From: Okapia johnstoni
Taxonomy: Eukaryota > Chordata > Mammalia > Artiodactyla > Giraffidae
Assembly: GCA_024291935.2 (NCBI GenBank)
Contig: CM044322.1
Span: 72,035,405-72,099,404 of the forward strand
DNA: 64,000 nucleotides
Direction of reading: 5' to 3'
The translations under genes and the position numbers were made by a program. Positions 47,460 to 59,312 of this stretch are shown one piece after another (position 1 is the first letter of the stretch; every line of letters begins with the position of its first letter). The notes under the pieces are model-generated. The model saw nothing but the letters and a program-made list of their open reading frames with translations. It was not told the DNA's origin and ran no database searches.

Positions 47460-47835
47460 ACAGTCTTCCCCTTATAGCGTCAGGCACTTCAGTCTCTTTC
47501 CCTGGCTCTTTCCTCCAACTTTCCAAGGATAGAACTCCAGGATTGGGGCTTGCCTCTCCTTCTTTCCTCTATCCTGATCCTCTCCCTCAGGGACCACTTC
47601 CCCTTCCATGGCTTTAAATCCTACTTATGGGCTTGTGACACCCTCAACTCCCAACTTTCATCTGATTACCTGCCTCACATCTCTACTCGGCTGTCTATAT
47701 CAAATGTAATATATCCAAAACAGAGCTCTTAATTCCCCACTCCCAAACTTGTTTCTCCATAGTCTTCCCTACCCCAGCAAATGACACTACTCATCATCTA
47801 CTTGCTTAGGTCCCAAACCAAGGAGTCATCCCTAA
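47460..47835 (+). repeat. L2-like LINE remnant
   Basis: 'cttccctggctctttcctcc', 'ccaaaacagagctcttaatt' and 'caaggagtcatccctaatac' resemble the L2 ORF end. The preceding 47,230-47,330 looks MIR-like. Confidence 0.5.
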
Positions 47836-49308
47836 TACGCCCTAAGGTTAGGACAGCTGTTGAGAATGTAAACTCTGCCAAAGGCAAAGGTTTCCTGGAG
47901 AACTTTATGTTGAAGATGAACTCCTTTCTCACAATAAAGAGATCAAAGACCTTGGTAAAAAGAATGGTAAAAATTCTCCCTATGTGTTGGTTGTCAAATC
48001 TCATACTAGATCAAGCAGATTCTTCAACTGTTGAGTAGCTCAGGGTCACCCCAAACTGGCATTCAGATAAGTCTCTGCCTATGAAACAAGATCATATTTG
48101 TGAAAGTGCCTTCTGCAGTGCTTCAGGAAGTATGGTGGTGAAGAGGGCTTGGGACTGTCCCGCCATACCCCAAGGCTGCAGGACATATCTACCAGCAGCT
48201 GGCTTTTTAAGCCCTCAGATCCATCCATGTATTGCCAAAGCCTCATTTGAGAGAGTGAGCATCAGCTGACTTATCCAATCTTGATGGGGTCTGCTGATTG
48301 AATTGACTGATACATGAAGAGTCTTCTCTTCCCCATCATCTGCTTTTCTATCTTGCATTTGAGCAGGTGAAGAATCCAGACCTGAACACGGGCTAAGAGT
48401 AAATGTGCAAAAGCATAACACAAGCTCTCTTTCTTACATGGGCTCCTGGGAGTCGTTCAAGAGTCAGTTATTTTTGTTCATTTATTTTAAGAATTGCTTG
48501 ATATCCCTGGGCGTACACACAATGCAATCTAATAGGGCTTAAGATGAGAAAACAGAGGAAGACACAAACAAAATTTAATTCTTTAATTAATTAAGAGGCT
48601 AAACCTGTTGAAAATAGCATTTAAAAAAATCAACGCTGGCCCAAGTCCTAGTGAGGTGGCCAGTTGAATGTATTTCTGCTGACCTTTGGCTAACAGAGTG
48701 GCCATAACTAACTGAAGATGAATTATAGGTTGTCAGACAGTGGTTCTCAACATTTCTATGTAGCATCCCAGCCATAACATTTCAAAGAATATTAATCTGC
48801 TTTAATATCTGACAGAAGACATTATACAAGAGACTCCAGAATGAACTCAATATTAGGTTGAACAAGCCAGAACACTTTTATTTTTAATCAAATAACTCAA
48901 AAATTAATAAAAGTGAGGCTTCTAGTTCTTTCCAAGGTGGAACAGCCCACTGTAGCCTCTCTCTTATGGATTACAACTCTGAACACAACATGAAAAGCAA
49001 CTAAATCTAGAAATTAAACAAAAGATGAATGGTGAAGAGAAGTCAAAACTTTGAGAAAAAACCATATAGAGGTGAGTCTCTTGTTTTTTAAAAAATGTCT
49101 TCCTTTTTCTCATAGCTTTGACCTGAGAGCAGGTACCAGTTACAAACCTGTGTGGCAGGGAAAGAAGAAGCTAGATTTAAGGTAGAAACTCCACCTTTCT
49201 AAAAAGAAGAACCAGGAAAAGAGGATTGAAGAGAGTATGTGTATGTAACCCTCATTTTTTCCCGTCTCTTTCATTTTCTCTGAAATTGGGCCCTAGCTGT
49301 GGAGTTTT
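47836..49308. other. Nothing convincing recognised
   Basis: Short open frames on both strands without domains. A 'cagtggttctcaacatttct' motif at 48,737-48,756 suggests a MER5-type remnant. The A-rich stretch from about 48,880 may be old L1. Confidence 0.4.
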
Positions 49309-49712
49309 GATGGTAATGTTCCGTTCAGTTTAGTTGCTCAATCGTGCCCAATTCTTTGCGACACTGGAGACTGCAGCACACCAGGCTTCCCTGTCCATCA
49401 CCAACTCCCTGAGCTTTCACAAACTCATGTCCATTGAGTCAATGATGCCATCCAATCATCTCATCCTCTGTCTTCCCCTTCTCCTCCTGCCTTCAACATT
49501 TTGCAGCAGAGTCTTTTCCAGCAAGTCAGCTCTTTGCATCAGGTGGCCAAAGTATTGGAGTTTCAGCTCCAGCATCAGTCCTTCCAATGAACATTCAGGA
49601 CTGATTTCCCTCAGGACTGACTGGTTTGATTTCCCTGCTGTCCAAGGGACTCTCAAAAGTCTTCTCCAACATCACAGTTGCAAAAGCATCAATTCTTCAG
49701 CACTCAGCCTTC

Positions 49713-50904
49713 TGCTGGAGTCCTGCCCCAGCTGGTCAGGGTTCCTTTAGGATGGACGGCTTCGGCGATACGAATGAGAAGACACAGCGAGTCTCGGTGT
49801 TTCCAAGTGTCTTCCGACTTTATTGTTTTTAAGACAGTTTTTATATTTTTTGTGGTACATAGAAACAAATGTAAAGTATAGAATCATACCAATTCAGCTT
49901 AGTGGGCATACCAATTTAGCTTAATGGGCATATGAATTCAGCTTAATGGGTCTATCAATTCAGCTTAATAGGCCAGCAGTTTTTGACCTTCATCGAAACT
50001 GTTTGCCTGTTTTTAGTTACAAAAAGCCTCATTTTGTTTACATCATCTTCCGGCCTGGGGGCCTGCTAACATCTTGTGACTCTCCATTGATAAGGGTTGA
50101 TCAGTCAGAACGCTTTTGTATCAGGCACAGCAGGAAAGAATTTATCAATAGAAAGTTTCAAGGTAAAACCTGTTTTTGGTAATTTACTCTACGCCTTGAG
50201 CTTAACAGAAAAGAATGTGGTCCCATAAGGTCATAGAACAGCAAGCTGAAGGTCAGCTCTAAGTAAGAATCATCAGTTAATTCAACAATTGTCTTATTAT
50301 TTGTATTAAAGCTAAACTTCTATGTATATAAGTTTTTAACAATTATGCTTTCATTATATAGGCTACATACGTTAAGAGTAAAAACATAGTGAGTAAATAT
50401 AGACTAAGTAACAGTTTCATAAAGCAATATTTCTTTTCTTATATTTCCTAACAAGCCTTTTTTCCTGCGAAAGGTTTTGTGCCCATAGGGGCTTTCTGTG
50501 CGGAGGCTCTCAATGCGGTTTTATTACTAGGGAGCAGTTATGCACATTAGCTCCAAAGGCACAGGTACATTTATAAAACAAACCAATATGTTAGCAAAAG
50601 GAATTTAGATCAGCATACTCTATATCCCAGATAATTTTATTTAGGGTGCTACTGTTCAGGGGCCTGGTTGATTTGAGATTTCAGATTGATCTATTTTAGA
50701 AGAGAATCAGGAAAAGCCTTTTTTCTAAGTCACAGAAAATAAGAAGAGGTTTATTGTAGCAAACATCAGAAAGACAGATATCATCTTTAAGGTGAGTGCT
50801 GGGGCAGCCTTCCGAGAATTCCTGAGGGCTGAGAAGCCGTGCTCAATCAGCCCTTTACCTCATGACTCTGTCATGGGTGGGATCTCATGAGCTGGCTCCC
50901 GGCA
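49713..50904 (-). mobile_element. Solo LTR, class II ERV type (BTLTR1-like), copy A
   Basis: 1,192 bp with TG...CA ends and a 6-bp target duplication, GCCTTC (49,707-49,712 and 50,905-50,910). On the minus strand it starts TGCCGGGAGCCAGCTCATGA and carries an AATAAA signal at 49,824-49,819 before its 3' end. The 6-bp duplication fits a betaretrovirus-like (ERVK-type) integrase. No internal viral genes are present on either side, so it is a recombined solo LTR. It contains four tandem 22-bp units at 49,886-49,973. Confidence 0.9.
49886..49973. repeat. Four 22-bp tandem repeats in LTR copy A
   Basis: Units start at 49,886, 49,908, 49,930 and 49,952 and share a C/T-AATT-C/T-AGCTTA core. LTR copy B has only one related unit (around 54,890). 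Confidence 0.85.
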
Positions 50905-52067
50905 GCCTTCTCCATACTCAAATTCTCATACTCATAAATGACCACTGGAAAAACCATAGCTTTGACTACACGGACCTTAGTCGGCAAAGTGATGTCTATG
51001 CTTTTTAATATGCTGTCTAGGTTGGTCATAACTTTTCTTCCAAGGAGCAAGTACCTCTTAATTTCATGGCTGCAGTCACCATCTGCAGTGATTTTGGAGC
51101 CCAAGAAAATAAAGTCTGTCACTGTTTCCATTGTTTCCCCATCTATTTGCCATGAAGTGATGGGACCGGGTGCCATGATCTTAGTTTTTTGAATGTTGAG
51201 TTTTAAACCAGCTTTTCCACTCTCCTCTTTCACTTTCATCAAGAGGCTCTTCAGTTCTTCTTTTCTTTCTGCCATAAGGGTGGTGTCATCTGCATATCTG
51301 AGGTTATTGATATCTCTCCCAGCAATCTTGATTCCAGCTTGTGCTTCATCCAGCCCAGCCTTTTGCATGGTGTACTCCGCATATAAGTTAAATAAGCAGA
51401 GTAAAAATATACAGCCTTGACATACTCCTTGCCCGATTTGGAACCAGTTTGTTGTTACATGTCTAGTTCCAACTGTCGCTTCTTGACCTGCATACAGATT
51501 TCTCAGGAGGTAGGTAAGGTGGTCTGACATTCCCATCTCTTTAAAAATTTTCCACAGTTTGTTGTGATCCACACAGTTAAAGGCTTTGGCATAGTCAATA
51601 AAGCAGAAATAGATGTTTTTCTGGAACTCTCTTGCTCTTTTGATGATCCAACAGATGTTGGCAGTTTGACCTCTGGCTCCTCTGCCTTTTCTAAATCCAG
51701 CTTGAACATTGGAAGTTCACAGTTCATGTATTGTTCAAGCCTGGCTTGGAGAATTTTGAGCATTACTTTGCTAGTGGGTGAGATGAGTGCAATTGTGCAG
51801 TAGTTTAAACATTCTTTGGCATTGCCTTTCTTTGGGATTGGAATGAAAATTGACCTTTTCCTCTCTTGTGGCCACTGCTGAGGTGTCCAAATTTGCTGGC
51901 ATATTGAGTGCAGCACTTTAGCAACATCATCTTTCAGGATTTGAAACAGCTCTACTGGGATTCCATCACCTCCACTAGCTTTGTTCATAGTGATGCTTCT
52001 AAGGCCCATTTGACTTTGCATTCCAGGATGGTAATGTAGGCAATTAAAATTTCAATTAAAATCCTAT

Positions 52068-52345
52068 CTGGAACTTCCCCAGTAGTCCAGTGGTTAAGAA
52101 TCCGCCTGCCAATGCAGGAGACATGGCTTCCATCCCTGGTCCAGGAAGATCCCACATACCAAGGGGCAACCAAGCCTGTCTTCGACATTACTGGACCCAT
52201 GCACCTAGAGCCCATGCTCTGCAACAAGAGAAGCCACTGCAGTGAGAAGCCTGTGCACTGCAAGTAGAGAGTAGATCTCAGTCACTGCAACTAAAGAAAG
52301 CTCACACACAGCAACAAAGACTCAGCACACCCCAAATATATATAC
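52068..52345 (+). mobile_element. CHR-2-type SINE
   Basis: 'ctggaacttccccagtagtc' to 'agactcagcacaccccaaat' plus a TA-rich tail. Target duplication ATCCTAT lies at 52,061-52,067 and 52,346-52,352. Confidence 0.9.
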
Positions 52346-52559
52346 ATCCTATTCAGCCAGAGAACCTAGAAAAGGAGGTTCTGTGGGCGTGAGAGTGTGA
52401 GAGGACTCATGAGGAGGAGAGAGCAGGAGAAGGGAGCACCTAATGCTGTGTATGAGCCTATACATGTCATGGGTTGATACGTGAACAGTGCTTGCATGGG
52501 ACAGACTGAAATCAGTTCAGTAAGGTCTTTGAAAAGTGAACTGAGAGTGAAACTACTGC

Positions 52560-53200
52560 TCACAGAAGGAAAAGCAGAACTACCAGTCTGACCCTAATTG
52601 CGCTGATTATCTCCTATAATGAAAAAATATATAAATGTTCTTCAGAGGATTTTAATTGGACCCAGACATTAAACAGCATAATATTAAAAATGTCTAGCAT
52701 ATAATCCAAAATTACTTGACATAAAAAAAAGTTAAGTGTGAACAAGTAACAACTGCCAACCTAATGCCAGATAATTCCAAATGTTAGAATTATCACACAA
52801 ATTTTAAAGTAGCTGTGGCAACTGTGCTTCACGAGTTAAGGGTAAACATACCTGAAGTGAATGGAAAGATAGAAGTTCTTGGAAGAGAAATAAAACTATA
52901 AAGAAGAATCAGATCAAAAAAATTTTAAACTGAAAAAGTAAAGCATATGAAATTTAAAAATTCATTTCATTGGCTAACATCAGAATGGAGATTACTAAAG
53001 AGAATCAATAAACCTGAAAATAGATCAGTAGAAGGTATTCAATCTGAAAGAACAAAGAGAAAAACAGTTGGATGAAAAATAAACAAAATCTCAGGTTTCT
53101 TTGTAATAATACCAAAAGTTCTAATGTTAATGACACTGAAGTTCCAAAGAGGAAAGACAAATGGATGCAGAAGTATGTTAGAAGAAATAAGCTAAAACTT
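52560..53200 (+). repeat. Old L1, ORF1-proximal part
   Basis: 'agaggattttaattggaccc', 'tagcatataatccaaaatta' and 'aaacctgaaaatagatcagt' resemble the L1M 5'UTR/ORF1 region. No frame remains. Confidence 0.5.
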
Positions 53201-53217
53201 CCCCAGTTCTTGTTTTA

Positions 53218-53511
53218 AATTCTTTTATTTTTGATTGGAGGATAACTGCTTTACAATATTGTGCTGGTTTTTTTGTCGTACATCACCATGAATCAGTCAC
53301 AGGCATGTCCCCTCCATTCTCTGTGTCTGCATCTCCATTGTTGTCCAACAAATAGGTTCATTGTACCATTTTATAGATTCCATATATATGCATTGATATA
53401 CAATACTTGTTCTCTCTTTCTGACTTACTTCACTCTGTATAGTATGCTCCAGGCTTATCTACCTCATTCACACTAACTCAAGTGTGTTCCTTTTTATGGC
53501 TGAGTAATACT
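53218..53511 (-). repeat. Ruminant L1 3' end
   Basis: 'attcttttatttttgattgg', 'actgctttacaatattgtgc' and 'catcaccatgaatcagtcac' are the reverse complement of the L1 3'UTR, then ORF2 end 'tatggctgagtaata'. Confidence 0.75.
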
Positions 53512-54726
53512 ACACATGGACATCACCAGATGGTCGATACCAAAATCAGATTGATTATATTCTTTGCCGCCAAAGATGGAGAAGCTCTATATAGTCAGCA
53601 AAAACAAGACTGGGAGCTGACTGTGGCTGAGACTATGAACTCCTTATTGCCAAATTGAGACTGAAATTGAAGAAAGAAGGGAAAACCACTAGACCATTAA
53701 GGTATGACCTAAATCAAATCTCTTACAACTATACAGTGGAAGTGGCAAATATATTCAAGGAATTAGATCTGATAGACCGAGTACCTGAGGAACTATCGAC
53801 AGAGGTTCATGACATTGTACAGGCTGCAGTGATCAAGACAATCCCCAAGAAAAAGAAATGTGAAAAGGCAAAACGGTTGTCTCACGAGGCCTTAAAAATA
53901 GCTATGAAAAGACGGGAAGTGAAAAGCAAAGGAGAAAAGGAAAGATATACCCATTTGAATGCAGAGTTTCAAAGAATAGCAAGGAGAGATAAGAAAGCCT
54001 TCCTCGGTGATCAGTGCAAAGAAATAGAAGAAAACAATAGAATGGGAAAGAGTAGAGATCTCTTCAAAAAAATTAGAGATACTAAGGGAATTTTCATGCA
54101 AAGATGGGCACAATGAAGGACAGAAATGGTATGGACCTAACAGAAGCAGAAGATATTAAGAAGAGATGGCAAGACTACGCAGAAGAACTATACAGAAAAG
54201 ATCTTCACGACCCAAATAATCACAAAGGTACGATCACTCACCTAGAGCCAGACATCCTGGAATGCAAAGTCAAGTGGGTCTTAGGAAGCATCACTATGAA
54301 CAAAGCTAGTGGAAGTGACGGAAATCCAGCTGAGCTATTTCAAATCCTAAGAGATGATGCTGTGAAAGTGCTGCACTCAGTATGCCAGCAAATTTGGAAA
54401 ACTCAGCAGTGGCCACAGGACTGGAAATGTCAGTCTTCACTCCAATCCCAAAGAAAGGCAATGCCAAAGAAGGCTCAAACACAATTTGAGGCTCAAGCAC
54501 AATTTGAAGGCTCAAGCACAATTGTACTCATCTCACAAGCTAGCAAAGTAATGCTCAAAATTCTCCAAGCTAGGCTTCAACAGTACATGAATCATGAACT
54601 TCCTGATGTTCAAGTTGGATTTAGAAAAGGCAGAGGAATCAGAGATCAAATTGCCAACATCAGCTGGATCATCAAAAAAGCGAGAGAGTTCCAGAAAAAC
54701 ATCTGCTTCTGCTTTATTGACTATGC

Positions 54727-55828
54727 TGCCGGAGTCCTGCTCCAGCTGGTCAGGGTTCCCTCAGGATGGACGGCGTCGGCGATACGAATGAGAAGACACA
54801 GCGAGTCGTGGTGTTTCCAAGTGTCTTCTGACTTTACTGTTTTTAAGACAGCTTTTATATTTTTTGTGGTACATAGAAACAAATGTGAAGTATAGAGTCA
54901 TGCCAGATCAGTTTAATGGGTCAACAGTGTTGACCCTTACCGACATCGTTTGCATATCTTAGTTCATTTTGTTTACGTCATCTTCCGGCCTGGGGGCCTG
55001 CTAACATCTTGTGACTCTCCTATTGATAAGGGTTGATCAGTCAGAACGCTTTTGTATCAGGCACAGCAGGAAAGAATTCATCAATAGAAAGTTTCAAGGT
55101 AAAACCTGTTTTCGGTAATTTACGCCTTGAGCTTAACAGAAAAGAATGTGGTCCCATAAAGTCATAGAACAGTAAGCTGAAGGTCAGCTCTAAGTAAGAA
55201 TCATCAGTTAAATCAACAATTGTCTTATTATTTGTATTAAAGCTAAACTTTTACTTATATAGATTTTTTATTATTATGCTTTTATTATATAGGCTAAATA
55301 CGTTAAGAGTAAAAACATAGTGAGTAAATATAGACTAAGTAACAGTTTCATAAAGCAATATTTCTTATATTTCCTAGCAAGCCTTTTTTCCTGCGAAGGG
55401 TTTTGTGCCCATAGGGGCTTTCTGTGCGGAGGCTCTCAATGCTGTTTTATTACTAGGGAGCAGTTATGCACACTAGCCCCAAAGGCACAGGTATATTTAT
55501 TAAACAAACCAATATGTTAGCAAAAGGAATTTAGATCAGCATACTCTATATTTCAGATAATTTTATTTAGGGTGCTACTGTTCAGGGGCCTTGTCGCTTG
55601 AGAGTTCAGATTGATCTATTTTAGAAGAGAATCAGGAAAGGCCTTTTGCCTAAGTCACAGAAAATAAGAAGAGGTTTATTATAGCAAGCGTCAGAAAGAG
55701 AGATCTCATTTTTAAGGTGAGCGCTGAGGCAGCCTCTCGAGAATCCCTGAGGCCTGAGTTACTCTGCTCGTCAGTCCTTCTCCTCATGACTCTGTCATGG
55801 GTGGGATCTCATGAGCTGGCTCCCGGCA
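54727..55828 (-). mobile_element. Solo LTR, class II ERV type (BTLTR1-like), copy B
   Basis: 1,102 bp, TG...CA ends, 6-bp target duplication CTATGC (54,721-54,726 and 55,829-55,834). It follows copy A (49,713-50,904) nearly base for base over most of its length and has the same orientation, but lacks the extra 22-bp units. It carries AGTAAA where copy A has AATAAA. No viral genes are attached. Confidence 0.9.
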
Positions 55829-56378
55829 CTATGCCAAAGTCTTTGACTGTGTGGATCACAACAAACTCTGGAACATTCTGAAAGAGATGGGAATACCAGA
55901 CCACCTGACCTGCCTCCTGAGAAATCTGTATGCAGGTCAAGAAGCAACACTTAGAACTGGACGTGGAACAACAGACTGGTTCCAAATTGGGCAAGGAGTA
56001 TGTCAAGGCTGTATATTGTCACCCTGCTTATTTAACTTATATACACAGTACATCATGATAAATGCTGGGCTGGATGAAGCACAAGCTGGAATCAAGATTG
56101 CTGGGAGAAATATCAATAACCTCAGATATGCAGATGACACCACATTTATGGCAGAAAGAGAACTAAAGAGCCTCTTGATGAAAGTGAAAGAGGAGAGTGA
56201 AAGAGCCGTTTCAAAACTCAGCATTCAGAAAACTAAGATCACGGCATCTGGTCCTATCACTTCATGTCAAATAGATGTAGAAACAGTGAGAGACTATTTT
56301 TTTTGGCTCCAAAATCACTGCAGATGGTGACTGCAGCCATGAAATTAAAAGACGCTTACTCCTTGGAAGAAAAGGTAT

Positions 56379-56911
56379 TGAAGGAGGAAGCAGACACAAC
56401 GGGCTCCATCTTGAGAGCAGGACTCTATCTTGGGCTGGACTGTGGATGTTGAGCTATATGCCCAGTATCTATGGAAACGACATACCAACCGGAAAAACCA
56501 GACCCCTGGATGGAAGAGCCCCAGAGCTTGTACCTAGACTCTCCATCACCTAAAAAATACCCTAATTATCTGTGTAACTGAATAGAATCATATATTCTAT
56601 TATGCTTATTGGAGTATGACCACAGGCCTATTGATAACTGTCCACTGTTAACTACCTAGGCTTAAGGCATATGAATCACTGGTTAGCTTTGATTGTATCT
56701 TTCTTTTCTTTTGTTCAGGCTAGTTTCAGAGAATTTGGGGAGGTGGGTTTGAGCATGTACACTTAGGGTATATAAGGTTTTCACAAAAACTGGTTGGGGT
56801 CCTTGGCTAAGAGGAGACTCTGCCTTGGGCCCACCAGTGTAATAAACGGCACTCCACTATCTGCATTGTCCTTCTGAGTGAGTTTGTTTCCTGGAATGCA
56901 TGGCTACAACA
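56379..56911 (+). mobile_element. Solo LTR of a second ERV family
   Basis: 533 bp, starts TGAAGGAGGAAGC and ends GGCTACAACA, with a 4-bp target duplication GTAT (56,375-56,378 and 56,912-56,915). A TATA box (TATATAAG, 56,769) and polyadenylation signal (AATAAA, 56,841) give plus orientation. The 4-bp duplication suggests a gammaretrovirus-like (class I) integrase. No internal region is seen. Confidence 0.85.
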
Positions 56912-57403
56912 GTATGACTGGCCTAGACAACATATTAAAAGCAAAGACATTACTTTGCCAACAAAGGTCCATCTAGTCAAAGCTATGGTTTTTCCACTAG
57001 TCATGTACGGATGTGAGAGCTGAACACTGAAGAATTGATGCTTTTGAACTGTGGTGTTGGAGAAGACTCTTGAGAGTCTCTTGGACTGCAAGGAGATCCA
57101 ACCAGTCCATCCTAAAGGAGATCAGTCCTGAATATTCAATGGAAGGACTGATGCTGAAGCTGAAACTTCAATACTTTGACCACCTGATGCGAAGAGCTGA
57201 CTCACTGGAAAAGACCCTGATGCTGGGAAAGATTGAAGGCGGGAGGAGAAGAGGACGACAGAGGATGAGATGGTTGGATGGCATCACCGACTCGATGGAC
57301 ATGAGTTTGAGTAAACCCCGGGAGTTGGTGATGGACAGAGAAGCATGACATGCTGCAGTCCATGGGGTCGCAAACAGTCGGACACAGCTGTGTGACTGAA
57401 CTG

Positions 57404-57980
57404 AACTTAGGCAAAGCAGAGCAGGCCTCTGACCTTCCTTCCAACATGCCTGGACACTGCCCTGACTGTTAGTGACTTGCTATGAGTGCAAGCCTTGGGG
57501 CACCATAGATAAGATGGGGAAAGAATCTTGAGATTGTTGAGCCCCTGGAGGGGGCCTGGCCAACCAAGCCCCAGGCTTAACAGCATTCCAAGATTTGCAG
57601 ACAAAGCAAACAGCATTGTAAAAAATTAACATAATACCAGAGCTGCAGTTTTGTTCATGGATTGATGATGGTATCAGTTTGCATTCTGAGGTTATAAACG
57701 GGAACCCCAAACTGCAATCTTAGAAGTCTCACCCATGGAGCAGAAGGACTGCCTGGGACCTTTTCCCAGTTGGGACTCCAGATGTGTTGTGACATGGGAC
57801 TTCCCAGTGCTGTTTGAGTCTGGATTGGTCAAAACCCAATTTGGCGATGTAGCCTCCGCTGTTTCTATTCCTCTTTTTCTTTTAATATTAGTATATTGAA
57901 AGTAAGCTAGATACTTCTCTAATAAATACTGGCTTTATTTATTTGTATAGAACGAGTGACTTATTTTGTTAACAAATCCT
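57404..57980 (+). repeat. Probable LTR remnant after the BovB tail
   Basis: Contains TTATAAA (57,692), then 'gggactccagatgtgttgtg', AATAAA (57,920) and an end near 'tattttgttaaca'. The layout is LTR-like. No target repeats were found, so borders and family are uncertain. Confidence 0.4.
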
Positions 57981-58559
57981 TTGAACCTGAGACGAAAGTG
58001 AAAGCTTTTGGCAAAACAACTATTGAAAATTGTCTGCACAGAAGTGGATGCATGCAGTTAAAACTACCTTGTTTGAGCACCAACTGTAACTCTTTTTAAG
58101 TTAATCACACAGGTAGGTTAAAAGTAAAAGAATGGAAAAGGATATAACCTGCAAACACTAATCAAAGAGAAAGCTGGTAGGAACAAAGGAATGGGTCTTC
58201 CTTACAGAAAAATTCCAGCTAATAAGTGTAGAGGGAATGAAGGAAATAAAAAATTGTCATTATGAGATAACAGCAATAATTGTCATAGACAAGATTCACC
58301 AATAGATGCTAAAAGTAAAAGGAGAAAATTTAAGGAGAAACTAGGTATTTGAATAGTTTCAAAGTATCTTCCCCCACATATTTATTTATTATTAGAGGGA
58401 AAATAGTTATTTTATAGTGGAGAAATCTTTCAGATACCACCTTAATCAAGTGGTCAAGTTAGACATCACCTGTAATAAGATATATTGACGTCAAGTACCT
58501 GCAGATATAATGTGGAGAGGAGCACGTCATGCCGAAAGACGTATAACTTTAATCTAGTC
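57981..58559. other. Nothing recognised
   Basis: AT-rich sequence with no repeat landmark or useful frame. Confidence 0.5.
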
Positions 58560-58940
58560 ATGAGAAGATATTAAAAACAAATCAAGGAATATTTTACAAA
58601 ACGACTGGTATTAACATTTAAAGTGTTAAAATCATGAAAAACAAGGAAAGAATGATGAACTTCCACAGAATGGAGAAGACTAAGATCTACAGTTAAACAT
58701 TGTGTGGGATCCTGGAATGGGTCCTGGAACAAAAAAGGGACATTGGAAAAGCTAATAAAATCCAAATAAAGTATATAGTTTAGTTAAGCAATATTGTATC
58801 AATGTTTTTATCATCATGTCATAGTTATGCGAGATGTTAACATTAGGAAATGTTGGATGAAGAATATGTGGGAAATCTCTGTATTATTTTGGAATTTTTC
58901 TGTAAGCCTAAATTACTTTAAAATAAGAAAGGTTAAACAT
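58560..58940 (+). repeat. Old L1 3'UTR
   Basis: 'gggatcctggaatgggtcct', 'tcatagttatgcgagatgtt' and 'ttttctgtaagcctaaatta' follow the same L1M-type 3' end that lies at 11,600-12,020. Confidence 0.6.
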
Positions 58941-58984
58941 TGCCTCAAGTGAATGAAAGGAAAGAAAGAATGAAGAAGGGAAAG

Positions 58985-59312
58985 GGTTAGTGGCTATATT
59001 AATGTCGGATAAAGTAGGCTTCAGAACAAGGAATACTATCAGCAATAGAGAGGGACATTAAATAATTATGAATCAGTTCACTAAGAAGACATAACAATTC
59101 TAAATGTGCTTTCAACTAACAACAGAGTTTCAAAACACATGAAGACAAAATGGGTAGAACTGAAAGGATAAATATACAAACCCACAGTTACATCTGAAGA
59201 CTTCAATGCTCCTCTTTGAGTAGTTGATAGAACCAGTAGAAGGGAAATCAATAAGGATATGTATGACTTTCAACACTATCAACCAACTTGACGTAAGTGG
59301 CTTTTACAAGGC
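58985..59312 (+). repeat. L1 ORF2 fragment
   Basis: 'gtaggcttcagaacaaggaa', 'gagagggacattaaataatt' and 'gacttcaatgctcctctttg' are L1 endonuclease/RT linker sequence without an open frame. Confidence 0.75.

Larger units (their letters stand above)
49320..52026 (-). pseudogene. BovB LINE split by a solo LTR
   Basis: A BovB insertion bounded by GATGGTAATGT (49,309-49,319 and 52,027-52,037). Its own sequence is 49,320-49,712 plus 50,911-52,026. The upstream piece holds a 233-codon frame (51,572-50,871) with RYADDTTLM, and a second frame (52,021-51,503) displaced by one base. The LTR lies in the C-terminal ORF2 part. Confidence 0.93.
53512..57403 (+). pseudogene. BovB LINE split by two different LTRs
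   Basis: BovB pieces are 53,512-54,726, 55,835-56,378 and 56,916-57,403, about 2.25 kb together. The first holds the endonuclease end (broken) and an open linker frame (53,655-54,116, 153 codons), overlapping the next frame (54,104 on). The second holds RT with RYADDTTFM (about 56,121-56,147). The third holds the C-terminal part and tail. A local triplication lies at 54,470-54,525. The RT motif FIDYA-KVFD is interrupted exactly by the first LTR. Confidence 0.93.

Noticed and set aside
49886..49973. CRISPR-like array (four 22-bp repeats)
   Set aside because: Units are directly adjacent with no spacers, and they lie in an LTR of a mammalian genome.
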